Part shown: one piece after another, positions 34,483 through 44,191 of the stretch
How the letters are laid out: every line of letters begins with the position of its first letter
Position numbering within the stretch: position 1 is the first letter of the stretch
Assembly: GCF_004348665.1 (NCBI RefSeq)
Contig: NZ_SMKM01000001.1
Coordinates: 1-64,000, forward strand
Origin: Actinomadura sp. GC306
Lineage (GTDB): Bacteria > Actinomycetota > Actinomycetes > Streptosporangiales > Streptosporangiaceae
Length of the DNA stretch: 64,000 bases
Direction of reading: 5' to 3'
Program-made: the position numbers and the translations under genes
Notes under the pieces: model-generated
The model's database searches: none
What the model was told of the DNA's origin: nothing
What the model saw: only the letters and a program-made list of their open reading frames with translations

Positions 34483-36600
34483 GTGACCGAGACGGCGACC
34501 GAGCCGGCCGCGGGCCTGGCGACGCTCACCCCCCTCGTCTCCCCGCGTTCCATCGCGGTGGTCGGCGCGTCCGACCACCCCGCCCGGATCGGCGGGCGCA
34601 TCCTCGCCCGGCTCAAGGAGACCTACCGGGGCGGCATCTTCCCGGTGAACAGCTCCCGCGCCACCGTCCAGGACCTGCCCGCCCACCCCGACGTGTCCGC
34701 CCTGCCCGAAGCCGTCGACCTGGCGATCGTCGCGGCGCCCGGCCCGGCCGTCCCGCAGATCGCGCGGGACGCCGCCGCCCGCGGCGTCGGCGCGCTGCTG
34801 GTCCTGTCGGCGGGCTTCGGCGAGGCCGGCGAGGAGGGCCGGCGCGCGCAGGACGAGCTGGCCGCCATCGGCGCCGCGTCCGGGATGCGGATCTGCGGGC
34901 CGAACTGCATCGGGATCATGAACCTGACCATCGGGCTGCGCGGGGTGTTCTCCACCCTCACCGACGTCCCGCAGGAGCCGGGCAACGTCGGCATCGTCAG
35001 CCAGAGCGGCGGCTTCGGCATGGGCATGTTCGAGACCGCCCAGCAGTCCGGGCTCGGTGTCTCCTACGTGCTGGCCACCGGCAACGAGGCCGACGTGACC
35101 TGCGGCGAGATGGTCGGGCACCTGGTCGAGCAGCCGGACGTGGAGGTCATCGCGCTGTTCATGGAGGGGGTGCGCAAGCCGGGCACGCTGCTGGCCGCCG
35201 CCCGCCGCGCCCTGGAGCTGGGCAAGCCGATCGTGGCCGTGCGGACCGGCCGCTCACAGGTGGGGGCCCGCGCCGCCGCCAGCCACACCGGCGCGCTCTC
35301 GTCGGCCGACGACGTCGTGTCGGCGGCGTTCGAGGGCGCGGGGATCGTCCGCGTCGACGGGCCGGCCGAGCTGGTGGAGTACGCGCGGATGTTCGCGGCC
35401 GGGCGGCGGCCGGCCGGGCGCAGGCTCGCCGTCGTCACCTCCAGCGGCGGGGCGGGCGTGCTCATGGCCGACATCGCCGAGTCCGCGGGGCTGGAGATGC
35501 CGTCGCCGGCCGGGACGCTGGCGGAGGAGCTCGGCGGGCTGGTGCCGTCCTTCGGATCGACCGCCAACCCGATCGACCCGACCGCGCAGATCGTCAACGA
35601 CCAGTCGATGCTCCGCGAGCTGCTCACCAAGGTCACCGCGGCGCCCGACTACGACATGGTGGCCGTCGCGGGCGCTGCGCGCGGCCTCGGCGCGGCGCTG
35701 CGCGAGACGCTCCAGGCCGGGGCCGAGTCCACCGACAAGCCGTTCGCGGTGTGGGCCGGGCAGCCGGACGTCGCCCGCGACCTGACCGCGCGGGGCGTCA
35801 CCACCTGCCACGACGCGAACCTGCTGATCGGCGCGATGGGCGCGATGGCCGGCTACCGGGAGAACCGGGAGCGGCTGCTCGGCGAGCCGTACCACCCGCG
35901 GCCCGACGCCGTCCCGGCCGCCGCGGCGCCGCCGCGGCCGCTCGCCGAGCACGTCTCCCGCCGCTACGTGGTCGAAGCCGGCATCCCGGTGCCGGACGAG
36001 CGCATCGTCACCGGCACGACCGGGGCAGCGGCCGCCGCCGCGGAACTCGGCGGCACGGTCGTGCTGAAGCTCAGCGCGGACTGGCTCTCCCACAAGAGCG
36101 AGCACGGCGCCGTCCGGGTCGGGCTCACCGGGCGCGCCGAGATCGAGAGCGCCCTCGCCGAGCTGGCCGCGCTCGGCGAGCGGCTGCGCCCGGAGGGTGC
36201 CCCCGCCGCGGAGATCCTCATGCAGCGGATGGCCGAGCCGGGCCTGGAACTCGTCTGCGGGCTGTTCACCGACCCCACGTTCGGGCCCGTCGTCACGGTC
36301 GGGCTCGGCGGGACGCTCGTCGAGATCGTGCGGGACCGGCGGCTCGCACTCGCCCCGGCCGGACCGGCCGAGGCCGGGCGGCTCGTCCGGGGACTGGCCG
36401 GCGGACGCCTCGTCGGCGCCGCCCGCGGGCTCACCGAGGAGCAGGCCGCGTCCGTCGCCGGCGTCCTGGCAGGGCTCGGCGAGGCCGCCCGGCGGCACCC
36501 CGAGCTCCGCGAGCTGGAGCTGAACCCGCTGATCGTCGGGCCGTCCGGCGCCGTCGCCGTCGACGCCCTGGCCGTGGTGGCGGGGGACGGACCGTGCTGA
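34483..36600 (+). CDS. NDP-forming acyl-CoA synthetase (ACD-type, alpha-beta fused)
   Basis: A 705-residue enzyme that interconverts acyl-CoA + ADP + Pi and acid + CoA + ATP through a phospho-histidine. Order: CoA-binding Rossmann domain (SPRSIAVVGASDHPARIGG), succinyl-CoA-ligase-like domain with ICGPNCIGIMN, the phospho-His in ASHTGALSS (near residue 260), then an ATP-grasp domain from about 480 (VLKLSADWLSHKSEHGAVRVGL) ending LELNPLIV. An ATG at 34465 overlaps the crotonase stop, but the GTG at 34483 has AAGGAG 9 bases upstream. It could harvest ATP from an acyl-CoA product or activate the acid without AMP formation. Confidence 0.88.
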   Translation: MTETATEPAAGLATLTPLVSPRSIAVVGASDHPARIGGRILARLKETYRGGIFPVNSSRATVQDLPAHPDVSALPEAVDLAIVAAPGPAVPQIARDAAARGVGALLVLSAGFGEAGEEGRRAQDELAAIGAASGMRICGPNCIGIMNLTIGLRGVFSTLTDVPQEPGNVGIVSQSGGFGMGMFETAQQSGLGVSYVLATGNEADVTCGEMVGHLVEQPDVEVIALFMEGVRKPGTLLAAARRALELGKPIVAVRTGRSQVGARAAASHTGALSSADDVVSAAFEGAGIVRVDGPAELVEYARMFAAGRRPAGRRLAVVTSSGGAGVLMADIAESAGLEMPSPAGTLAEELGGLVPSFGSTANPIDPTAQIVNDQSMLRELLTKVTAAPDYDMVAVAGAARGLGAALRETLQAGAESTDKPFAVWAGQPDVARDLTARGVTTCHDANLLIGAMGAMAGYRENRERLLGEPYHPRPDAVPAAAAPPRPLAEHVSRRYVVEAGIPVPDERIVTGTTGAAAAAAELGGTVVLKLSADWLSHKSEHGAVRVGLTGRAEIESALAELAALGERLRPEGAPAAEILMQRMAEPGLELVCGLFTDPTFGPVVTVGLGGTLVEIVRDRRLALAPAGPAEAGRLVRGLAGGRLVGAARGLTEEQAASVAGVLAGLGEAARRHPELRELELNPLIVGPSGAVAVDALAVVAGDGPC

Positions 36601-37538
36601 GGACCGTGGTCATCCGGCTGGCCGCGCTGCTCCCGCTGGTCTTCCTCGTCTCGACCGCGGTGTTCTTCCTCGGCCAGCTCTCCGACATCGACCCCGCGGA
36701 GAACATCGTCGGGCCGGAGGCGACCGAGGAGCAGGTCGCCGCCGTCCGGCGCGACCTCGGGCTGGACCGCCCCGCCATGGAGCAGTACTCCGACTGGCTG
36801 TCCGGCGCCGTGCGCGGCGACCTCGGCGAGTCGGTCTACACCAGGGCGGACGTGTCGGCCTCGCTGCTGCAGGCGCTGCCGGTGACCCTGTCGCTCACCT
36901 TCGGCGGGCTGCTGGTCGGGCTGCTGCTCGGGGTGCCGTCCGGGATCTGGAGCGCGCTGCGGGCGGGCCGCGCGGGGGACCGGGCGATCAGCCTGTTCGC
37001 CACCGTCGGCCAGGCCGTGCCGGGCTTCTGGCTGGGCCTGCTGCTGATCTTCGCGTTCGCGATCCAGCTGCCCTGGTTCCCCTCGGTCGGCTACGTCGCG
37101 ATCGACCAGAGCCTCACCGGCTGGCTGCGCAGCCTGGTGCTGCCCTCGGTCTCGCTCGGGCTGGTCGCCGCGGCCGCGATCTCGCGGCAGACCCGCTCCA
37201 GCATGATCGGCGTCCTGCAGCAGGAGTACGTGCGCACGGCGCTCAGCAAGGGCCTGTCCAAGCGGCGCGTGGTGGTCAAGCACGCGCTGAAGAACGCCGC
37301 GGTGCCCATCGTGACGGTGGTGTCGTTCCAGGTCACCTCGCTGCTCGGCGGATCGATCGTGATCGAGCGGCTGTTCGCCATGCCGGGCTTCGGGCAGCTG
37401 GCCATCGACGCGGTGCTGCGCCGCGACCCGGACGTCATCCAGGGCATCGTCGTGCTCACGGTGATCATCGTCGTGCTGGTCAACGTGCTGCTCGACCTCT
37501 CGTACGCGTGGCTCAACCCGAAGGTGCGTGCGCTGTGA
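36594..37538 (+). CDS. Oligopeptide-type ABC transporter permease (OppB/DppB-like)
   Basis: A 314-residue membrane protein with about six segments. Start GTG at 36594 overlaps the synthetase stop by 7 bases. It has the DPP-type N-terminal segment, then the EYVRTALSKGLSKRRVVVKHALKNA loop, the EAA motif that contacts the ATPase. Subfamily members carry peptides, nickel or other solutes. It starts a four-gene importer embedded in the acyl-CoA operon, ending with a 4-base overlap with the OppC-OppD fusion. Confidence 0.92.
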   Translation: MLRTVVIRLAALLPLVFLVSTAVFFLGQLSDIDPAENIVGPEATEEQVAAVRRDLGLDRPAMEQYSDWLSGAVRGDLGESVYTRADVSASLLQALPVTLSLTFGGLLVGLLLGVPSGIWSALRAGRAGDRAISLFATVGQAVPGFWLGLLLIFAFAIQLPWFPSVGYVAIDQSLTGWLRSLVLPSVSLGLVAAAAISRQTRSSMIGVLQQEYVRTALSKGLSKRRVVVKHALKNAAVPIVTVVSFQVTSLLGGSIVIERLFAMPGFGQLAIDAVLRRDPDVIQGIVVLTVIIVVLVNVLLDLSYAWLNPKVRAL

Positions 37539-39499
37539 GCGCCGCGCAGGCCGCGGGCGCCCGGTTCACCGCCCGGCTGCTGCGCTCCAGGACGACGCTG
37601 TTCTGGGCCGGGATCGTCGGGGCCGTCGTGCTCTGCGCCGTCCTCGCCCCCGTCATCGCGCCGTACGACCCGCTCGACGGCGACGTCAGGGAGGGGCTGC
37701 TCGGCCCGTCCGGCGACCACTGGCTCGGCACCGACAAGCTCGGCCGCGACGTCTTCTCGCGGATCGTGTACGGCGCGCAGGTCGCGCTCCTCGCGGGCGC
37801 CGAGGCCGTCGGGATCGCGGCGGCCATCGGCATCCCGCTCGGGCTGCTGTCCGGCTACGCCGGCGGCTGGACCGACCGGATCCTGATGCGGATCGTCGAG
37901 GGCGTCATGTCGGTGCCGTTCCTGGTGCTGGCCATCGCGCTGATCTCGGTGCTGGGCCCGGGGCTGTGGAAGTCCATGGCCGTCGTCGGCGTGGTGTTCG
38001 CGATGACGCTGATGCGCCTCACCCGGGGCGAGACGCTCGCCGCCCGGGAGGAGCTGTACGTCGACGGGGCACGGGTCGTCGGCGCCGGCGCGCCGCGGAT
38101 CCTGTTCCGGCACATCCTGCCGAACATCACGCCGCCGCTGATCGTCCAGGTCACGCTCATGATCGCCGGTGCGATCATCGCGGAGGCGACGCTGTCGTTC
38201 CTCGGGCTCGGCGCGCAGGCCGGCCACGCGAGCTGGGGCTCGATGCTGGCGGACGCGCAGGAGAGCATCCGGCAGAGCTTCTTCCTCACGCTGCCGCCCG
38301 GCATCGCCATCCTGGTCACCGTCCTGGCGTTCAACCAGGTCGGCGACGGGGTGCGGGACCTCTTCGCCCGCGAGGCCAAGGCCGGGACGCTGGGCGTCAA
38401 CCCGGTGCACCGCGGCGGGAAGGGCGACGCCCCGGCCGCGACCGCGGCGGAGCCGCCCGCCGGGACGGCGGTTCCGGACCCGCTGCTGAGCGTCCGCGAC
38501 CTCACCGTGTCGTTCCCGCAGCCGGCCGGCGGCCGGGTGACCGTCGTGCAGGGCGTGTCCCTGGACGTGGGCAAGGGCGAGATCCTCGGGCTGGTCGGCG
38601 AGTCCGGGAGCGGCAAGAGCGTCACCGCGATGTCGCTGCTCGGCCTCGTCCCCGACCCCGGGCGGGTCGCCGCCGCCAGCGTCCGGCTGGACGGCCGGGA
38701 GCTGACCGGGCTGCCGTTCGACGAGCTCCGCAAGGTGCGCGGCCGGGAGATCGGCGTGGTGTTCCAGGAGCCGATCGCCAGCCTGAACCCGGCCTACACG
38801 GTCGGCGACCAGGTCGCGGAGGTCCTGCGCGAGCACGCCGGGCTGCCCCGGGAGCGGGCGCGCGGTCGGGTGATCGAGCTGTTCGAGCAGGTGCACATCC
38901 CGAACCCCGCCGACCGGCTCGGCGACTACCCGCACCAGTTCTCCGGCGGCATGGCGCAGCGCGTGATGATCGCGATGGCGCTGGCCTGCGGGCCCCGGCT
39001 GCTCGTCGCCGACGAACCCACCACCGCCCTGGACGTCACCGTCCAGGGGCAGGTGCTCGACCTGCTGCTGGAGCTGCGCGAGCAGACCGGGATGTCCATC
39101 CTGCTGATCACCCACGACCTCGGCGTCGTCGCGGACGTGGCCGACCGGGTCGCGGTGATGTACGCCGGGCAGCTGGTGGAGTGCGGGCCCACCGAGGAGG
39201 TCTTCCGGAAACCGGCCCACCCCTACACCGAGGGGCTGCTCGCGTCCCTGCCGCGCAACGTGCGGCGGACGGGCCGGCTGCCCTCGATCCCCGGCGTCGT
39301 CCCGGCGCCGGACGCCTGGCCCGCGGGCTGCCATTTCGCGGACCGCTGCCCGCACGCCCGGCCCGAGTGCACCGCGGGGCCGATCGACCTGGCCGCCGTC
39401 GCGGGCGGCGGCCGTGCCACCCGATGCGTCCGCGCGGGCGAGCTGGCCCTGACCGGGGTCGGCGGCACCGGCGCGGTGCAGATTGCGAAGAAGCCATGA
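37535..39499 (+). CDS. Fused OppC permease - OppD ATPase
   Basis: A 654-residue fusion of the second permease and the first ATPase. Residues 1 to about 290 are OppC-like: a membrane segment near 20-45, then [18 protein letters not shown] and the EAA loop [28 protein letters not shown] Gly/Ala linker spans about 290-320. Residues about 322-654 are OppD-like: Walker [10 protein letters not shown], signature FSGGMAQRV, Walker [13 protein letters not shown], and the C-terminal cysteine region ([14 protein letters not shown]) that marks the Opp/Dpp ATPases and can bind an iron-sulfur cluster. GTG overlaps the upstream stop by 4 bases. The frame is continuous, with no sign of an error at the joint. 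Confidence 0.9.
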   Translation: MSAAQAAGARFTARLLRSRTTLFWAGIVGAVVLCAVLAPVIAPYDPLDGDVREGLLGPSGDHWLGTDKLGRDVFSRIVYGAQVALLAGAEAVGIAAAIGIPLGLLSGYAGGWTDRILMRIVEGVMSVPFLVLAIALISVLGPGLWKSMAVVGVVFAMTLMRLTRGETLAAREELYVDGARVVGAGAPRILFRHILPNITPPLIVQVTLMIAGAIIAEATLSFLGLGAQAGHASWGSMLADAQESIRQSFFLTLPPGIAILVTVLAFNQVGDGVRDLFAREAKAGTLGVNPVHRGGKGDAPAATAAEPPAGTAVPDPLLSVRDLTVSFPQPAGGRVTVVQGVSLDVGKGEILGLVGESGSGKSVTAMSLLGLVPDPGRVAAASVRLDGRELTGLPFDELRKVRGREIGVVFQEPIASLNPAYTVGDQVAEVLREHAGLPRERARGRVIELFEQVHIPNPADRLGDYPHQFSGGMAQRVMIAMALACGPRLLVADEPTTALDVTVQGQVLDLLLELREQTGMSILLITHDLGVVADVADRVAVMYAGQLVECGPTEEVFRKPAHPYTEGLLASLPRNVRRTGRLPSIPGVVPAPDAWPAGCHFADRCPHARPECTAGPIDLAAVAGGGRATRCVRAGELALTGVGGTGAVQIAKKP

Positions 39500-40566
39500 C
39501 CTCGACGACAACCGACGCGGGGAGCGCGGGGCAGGGCACCGGCGGGACCGGGCCGCTGCTGCGGGTGCGGGACCTGACCGTCACCTTCGCCGGCCGCCGC
39601 CCGGCCCCCTGGCGGCGCCCCGCGACAACCGTCGCCGTCAACGGCGCGGACCTCGACATCGCGCAGGGCGAGACGCTCGGGCTGGTGGGGGAGTCGGGCT
39701 CCGGCAAGTCCACCACCGCGCGGGCCGTGCTGCGGCTGCTGCGCCCCGACCGCGGCACGATCGAGGCGGCGGGCTTCCGCGTCGACGCGTTCGGCCGCCG
39801 GGTCCCGGACGGCTACCGCCGCGCGGTGCAGGCCGTCTTCCAGGACCCGCTCGGCTCCCTGAACCCCACCAAGGTGATCGGCGACATCGTGGCCGAGCCG
39901 CTCGCCGTCCACTTCGGCCTGCGCGGGCCGGAGCGGGACGGGCGGGTCGCGGAGCTGCTCGACCGGGTCGGCCTCGCCGCCCACCACGCCCGCCGCTACC
40001 CCTACGAGCTGTCGGGCGGGCAGCGCCAGCGGGTGTCGATCGCGCGTGCGCTGGCCCCCGAACCCCGCCTGATCATCCTGGACGAGCCGGTCAGCGCGCT
40101 GGACGTGTCCGTGCAGAGCCAGGTCGTCAACCTGCTGGAGGACGTCCGCGACCGCACCGGCGTCGGGTACCTGTTCGTCGCCCACGACCTGGCCGTCGTC
40201 CGGCACGCCTGCGACCGGATCGCGGTCATGTACCGCGGCCGCGTGGTGGAGGAGGGCCCGGCGGACCGGATCTGCGAGCGGCCCGCCCATCCCTACACCG
40301 AGGCGCTGCTCGCGGCCGTCCCCGACCCCGACCCGGCGCGGCAGCGGCTCCAGCGGCGGCGCCGCCGCGAGCTGGCGGTCTCGCCCGGGACCGCCGCCGC
40401 CGCGCCCGCCGCGGCGGCCGCCGGCTGCCCGTTCGCCCCCCGGTGCCCTCACCGGATGCCGGTGTGCACCGACATGTTTCCCGACCGGACGTCCGTGCCC
40501 GGTGGCGGCCGCGTGGCCTGCCACCTGTACGACGCCCCCCTCACCACCCCGGAGGACGCTCGATGA
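39496..40566 (+). CDS. Oligopeptide-type ABC transporter ATPase (OppF-like)
   Basis: A 356-residue ATPase, second of the pair. Walker [11 protein letters not shown]-loop VFQDPLGSLNP, signature LSGGQRQRV, Walker B LIILDEPVSALD, and the C-terminal Cys cluster CPFAPRCPHRMPVC. ATG overlaps the fusion gene stop and the stop overlaps the next start (both ATGA). An insertion GRRPAPWRRPATT lies between strands 1 and 2. It powers the same importer. Confidence 0.93.
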   Translation: MTSTTTDAGSAGQGTGGTGPLLRVRDLTVTFAGRRPAPWRRPATTVAVNGADLDIAQGETLGLVGESGSGKSTTARAVLRLLRPDRGTIEAAGFRVDAFGRRVPDGYRRAVQAVFQDPLGSLNPTKVIGDIVAEPLAVHFGLRGPERDGRVAELLDRVGLAAHHARRYPYELSGGQRQRVSIARALAPEPRLIILDEPVSALDVSVQSQVVNLLEDVRDRTGVGYLFVAHDLAVVRHACDRIAVMYRGRVVEEGPADRICERPAHPYTEALLAAVPDPDPARQRLQRRRRRELAVSPGTAAAAPAAAAAGCPFAPRCPHRMPVCTDMFPDRTSVPGGGRVACHLYDAPLTTPEDAR

Positions 40567-42155
40567 CCCGTAACCCGGCACCACGGCGGCTGCTCGCCGC
40601 GACGGTCGCGCTGGCGACCGGCCTGGCCCTGACGGCATGCGGCGGAGGCGGCACGTCCGGCGACGACGCCGGCGGCTCGCTCGTCGACAAGGCCGGCGCC
40701 CCCTCGGCCCCGGCCGGGACGCTGCGCATGGCGGCCTGGCAGGAGACGCCGTCCATGGACCCGGTCCGCACGACCACCCAGAACGGCATGCTGATCTTCC
40801 CCGAGTACGACACGCTGACGGTCGTCGACGCCGAGTTCAAGCCGCAGCCGTGGCTGGCGACCTCGTGGACCCAGCCCGACCCCGGGACGTGGGAGTTCAA
40901 GCTCCGCGACGACGTCGCCTTCCACGACGGATCGAAGTTCGACGCCGAGACCGTCAAGCTGAACCTGGACCGGGCCAAGAAGGTCACCGGCGGCCCCTAC
41001 ACCAACATCTACGCACCGATCTCCAAGGTCGAGGCCGTCGACCCGGGCACGGTCAGGGTGTCGTTCTCGACGCCGCAGCCGAACTTCCCCTACAGCATGT
41101 CCACCGTCGCCGGGGCGATGATCAGCCCGAAGGCGATCAAGGAGGAGACCGACCTGACCCGCACCGCCGCCGGCAGCGGCGGCTGGATCTGGCAGAAGGA
41201 CGCCCACCGGGAGGGCGCCGAGCACGTCTACAAGGCCAACCCGGACTACTGGAACAAGGACGCCGTCCGGGCCGAGACGATCAACGTCAAGATCATGCAG
41301 GAGAGCAACGCCCGGCTGAACGCCGCGCAGAGCGGCCAGGTCGAGGTGATGTCCACGCTGCAGCCGGACCAGATGGACGCGGCGCAGAGCGCGGGCCTGC
41401 GGGTGCTCACCGACCTCACCTCCACCGGCACGTTCCTGATCATGGACCGGGAGGGCAAGAAGGTGCCCGCCTTCGCCAAGCCGGAGGTCCGGCAGGCGAT
41501 CGGACTGCTCCTGGACCGGGACGCCTACAACAAGGCGCTGCTGTCGGGCAAGGGCGACGCGAAGGGCGGCGGGTTCGCCGCGCCGGGGTCCCCCTGGTAC
41601 GACGCGTCGCTGGAGGGGGTCAACAAGGCCGACGCCGCGAAGGCCAAGGAACTGCTCGCCCAGGCGGGCTACCCCGACGGCTTCACGTTCGAGGTCGGCA
41701 ACGCGCCCGTCATCAGGCAGATCAACGAGACCATCGCGCAGCTGCTGAAGGAGGGCGGCATCACGATGAAGATCGTGGACGTCGCCAACGGCCAGTACAC
41801 CGCGGACGTGCGCAAGGGCCGCTTCCCGGCCGGCTACTTCGTGCCCACCTCGATCGACATCTACCAGTGGTGGAGCCGCACCGTCTCCACCAAGGGCATC
41901 TACAACCCGTTCAAGCTGGACGACCTCGACGACCTGGAGAAGACCTACGAGCAGGCCCTGGAGATGTCCGACGACGGCGCGCGCAAGCCGCTGATGGACC
42001 GGCTGCAGCGGGAGACCATCGAGCGCGGCGTGGCGTTCCCGCTGAGCCAGAACCCGCGGGCCGCGGCGCTGGCCGCGTCGGTACGGGCCACACAGCAGCC
42101 CGTCTTCGCGCCGGAGGACATCGCCCCCCGGCCGCACTACCTCTGGACTAAGTGA
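40563..42155 (+). CDS. Opp/Dpp-type solute-binding lipoprotein
   Basis: A 530-residue extracellular binding protein (SBP_bac_5 family). Lipobox LALTAC puts the lipidated Cys at residue 26. The mature part contains the family motifs LATSWTQPDPGTWEFKLRDDVAFHDG and the late ...LLAQAGYPDGFTFEV. It ends the importer block, whereas in most Opp/Dpp operons the binding protein comes first. The ligand need not be a peptide: relatives bind glycosides, nickel complexes, heme and antibiotic-like compounds. Position among acyl-CoA genes suggests the catabolic substrate or a conjugate. Confidence 0.92.
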   Translation: MTRNPAPRRLLAATVALATGLALTACGGGGTSGDDAGGSLVDKAGAPSAPAGTLRMAAWQETPSMDPVRTTTQNGMLIFPEYDTLTVVDAEFKPQPWLATSWTQPDPGTWEFKLRDDVAFHDGSKFDAETVKLNLDRAKKVTGGPYTNIYAPISKVEAVDPGTVRVSFSTPQPNFPYSMSTVAGAMISPKAIKEETDLTRTAAGSGGWIWQKDAHREGAEHVYKANPDYWNKDAVRAETINVKIMQESNARLNAAQSGQVEVMSTLQPDQMDAAQSAGLRVLTDLTSTGTFLIMDREGKKVPAFAKPEVRQAIGLLLDRDAYNKALLSGKGDAKGGGFAAPGSPWYDASLEGVNKADAAKAKELLAQAGYPDGFTFEVGNAPVIRQINETIAQLLKEGGITMKIVDVANGQYTADVRKGRFPAGYFVPTSIDIYQWWSRTVSTKGIYNPFKLDDLDDLEKTYEQALEMSDDGARKPLMDRLQRETIERGVAFPLSQNPRAAALAASVRATQQPVFAPEDIAPRPHYLWTK

Positions 42156-42164
42156 ACTATGTTC
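42154..42164. promoter_or_regulatory. Inverted repeat GAAC-TAT-GTTC before the second half of the operon
   Basis: A perfect 4-base inverted repeat with a 3-base centre lies at the end of the binding-protein gene, 33 bases before the HAD gene. It resembles half-sites of the steroid repressor KstR (GAAC-N2-GTTC) but with a longer centre, so it cannot be called a KstR site. It may mark an internal promoter. Confidence 0.3.
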
Positions 42165-42197
42165 GCGAAGTCAGCTACGTCGGCGTAAGGTGAGGAC

Positions 42198-42665
42198 ATG
42201 ACCGCGAGGGCGTGGCTCTTCGACGTCGACGGCACCCTGCTGGACTCGGTGACCGGGACGTCGCTGCGTCCCCTGGCCCGCGAGCTGCTCGCCGGGCTGC
42301 GGGAGCTGGACGTGCCCGTGCTGCTGTGGAGCGCGGGCGGGGCGGACTACGCGCGCCGCCGCGCCGAGAGCGCGGGCATCGCCGACCTGGTCACGGCCGT
42401 CCACGTCAAGGCCGAGCGGGACGGGCGGGGCCACTGGGTCCTGCCCGCCCTGCCGCCCGAGCACGCCCCCGCCGTCCTGGTCGACGACCTTCCCCACGAG
42501 GTGCCGCCCGTGGGGGAGGTGGTCGGCGTCCCGCCCTACGTCGGGCCGAACCCGCACGACACCGCCCTCGCCGCGCTGCTCCGCCGGCTTCCCGCCCGCG
42601 CCGGGCCCCGCGACGAGACCCACTCGAACGACGAAGACCCGCTGAACACCGGAAGGACCCGATGA
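42198..42665 (+). CDS. Small HAD-superfamily protein
   Basis: A 155-residue capless HAD-fold protein. Motif I FDVDGTLL gives Asp9 and Asp11, motif II is the Ser in LLWSAGG, and motif IV is probably VLVDDLPHE. It could remove a phosphate from a small metabolite. The ligase start overlaps its stop (ATGA). Presence beside an APH-like kinase at the far end of the cluster (4664) is of interest, as the two could add and remove a phosphate, but this is speculative. The tail after residue 135 is charged and without known motif. Confidence 0.75.
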   Translation: MTARAWLFDVDGTLLDSVTGTSLRPLARELLAGLRELDVPVLLWSAGGADYARRRAESAGIADLVTAVHVKAERDGRGHWVLPALPPEHAPAVLVDDLPHEVPPVGEVVGVPPYVGPNPHDTALAALLRRLPARAGPRDETHSNDEDPLNTGRTR

Positions 42666-44191
42666 ACCACGCCCGTCCCGAGCCGGGAGCGAGCCCCGCC
42701 GACCGGCCGCTGCCCGCGCGGCTGCGCCGGGTGATCGCGCTCGACCCCGCGGCGACCGCGCTCACCTTCGGCGACCGGAGCTACCCCTGGGCCTACCACG
42801 CCGAGACCATCGACGACCTGGAGTCCCTCCTGGCGGGGACCGGGGCCCGCCGGATCGGCATCGTGCTGCGCAACCGGCCCGCGCTGCTGTCGGCGGTGAT
42901 CGCCGTGCTGGCCACCGGTCGCGAGGTCGTCACGCTGAGCCCGTTCCACGGCGACGTCGGGCTGGCCGAGGACATCGCGGCGCTCGCGCCGCAGGCCGTC
43001 ATCGCCGACCCGGAGGACTGGGCCCGGAGCGGTGTCACCGACGCCGCCCGCGCCGCCGGGGCCGTGGCCGTCCAGACCGGGCAGGAGCGGGCGCTGGCCC
43101 GCCGCGAGGTGGACTGGACGCCCGCGCCGCGCCCCGCGGAGCCCTCCGACGTCGCCGTCCTGATGCTGACCAGCGGCACCACCGGCAAGCCCAAGCGGGT
43201 GGAGCTGACCTACTCGCGGCTCACCGCCGCCTACAACGCCGCCGGGACGGCGGCGGCGCTGGACGGCGAGCCCCGGCTCCGCCCCGGCAGCGTGATCCTC
43301 TGGACCTCGCTGGTGCACATCGCCGGCCTGTACTTCGTGGTGAGCACCGTCCTGGAGGGGCGCGCCACCGCGCTTCTCGAACGGTTCGAGGTGGACGCGT
43401 GGGCCGCGCTCGTCCGCGCGCACCGGCCGAAGGTCGTGGGCCTGCCGCCGACCGCGATGCGCATGGTCATGGACGCCGAGGTGCCCGCGGACGTGTTCGA
43501 CGGCGTGCGCGCCGTCCTGTCGGGCACCGCGCCGCTCGACCCCGCCGACGCCGAGCGCTTCGAGGCCCGCTACGGCATTCCCATCCTCACCAACTACGGC
43601 GCGACCGAGTTCGCCGGGGCCATCGCCGGCTGGCACCTGAAGCTGCGCCGGGAGTGGGGCGAGTCGAAGCGGGGCAGCGTCGGCCGGGCCCACCCCGGCA
43701 TCGAGCTGCGCATCGTCGACCGGGACACCGGCGCGCCGCTGGGGCCGGGCGAGACCGGCATCCTGGAGGCGCGCGGCGACCAGCTCCCCGCCGGCGGCGG
43801 CGCCTGGACCCGGACCACCGACCTGGCCTCCCTCGACGAGGACGGCTTCCTCTACATCCACGGCCGCGCCGACGACGCCATCAACCGCGGCGGCTTCAAG
43901 ATCGTTCCGAGCGTGATCGAGGACGCGCTGAAGGAGCACCCGGCCGTCTTCGACGCCGCCGCCGTCGGGCTGCCCGACCCGCGGCTCGGCGAGGTGCCGG
44001 TCGCCGCGGTCACCCTGCGCTCCCCGGCCGGTTCCGCCGAGCTCGCCGCGTGGCTGCGCGACCGGCTGGCCCGCTACCACCTGCCGGCCGAGATCAAGGT
44101 CGTGGACGAGCTGCCGCGCACCCCGTCCATGAAGATCAGCCGCCCGGGCGTCCGGGCGCTCTTCGACGTCCCCGAAAGGACCGCCTCATGA
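42662..44191 (+). CDS. Acyl-CoA ligase (AMP-forming), fourth of five
   Basis: A 509-residue ligase. P-loop TSGTTGKPKRV, A5 NYGATEFAGAIAGW, hinge DLASLDEDGFLYIHGRADDAINRGGFKI, catalytic Lys probably in PRTPSMKISR, where the usual Gly-Lys is Met-Lys. It is the most divergent of the five and has a shortened adenylation N-domain that begins with an Arg/Asp-rich stretch. It overlaps the HAD gene and the double-hotdog gene by 4 bases each. Confidence 0.87.
   Translation: MNHARPEPGASPADRPLPARLRRVIALDPAATALTFGDRSYPWAYHAETIDDLESLLAGTGARRIGIVLRNRPALLSAVIAVLATGREVVTLSPFHGDVGLAEDIAALAPQAVIADPEDWARSGVTDAARAAGAVAVQTGQERALARREVDWTPAPRPAEPSDVAVLMLTSGTTGKPKRVELTYSRLTAAYNAAGTAAALDGEPRLRPGSVILWTSLVHIAGLYFVVSTVLEGRATALLERFEVDAWAALVRAHRPKVVGLPPTAMRMVMDAEVPADVFDGVRAVLSGTAPLDPADAERFEARYGIPILTNYGATEFAGAIAGWHLKLRREWGESKRGSVGRAHPGIELRIVDRDTGAPLGPGETGILEARGDQLPAGGGAWTRTTDLASLDEDGFLYIHGRADDAINRGGFKIVPSVIEDALKEHPAVFDAAAVGLPDPRLGEVPVAAVTLRSPAGSAELAAWLRDRLARYHLPAEIKVVDELPRTPSMKISRPGVRALFDVPERTAS

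Noticed and set aside
37528-40566. Plus-strand open frame of 1012 codons over the transporter genes
   Set aside because: It is the +2 shadow of the OppC-OppD fusion and OppF, rich in Arg and Ala, without any conserved segment.
42154-42164. KstR-type steroid repressor site
   Set aside because: The half-sites fit but the centre is 3 bases instead of 2 and the outer flanks do not match; no KstR gene is in the window.
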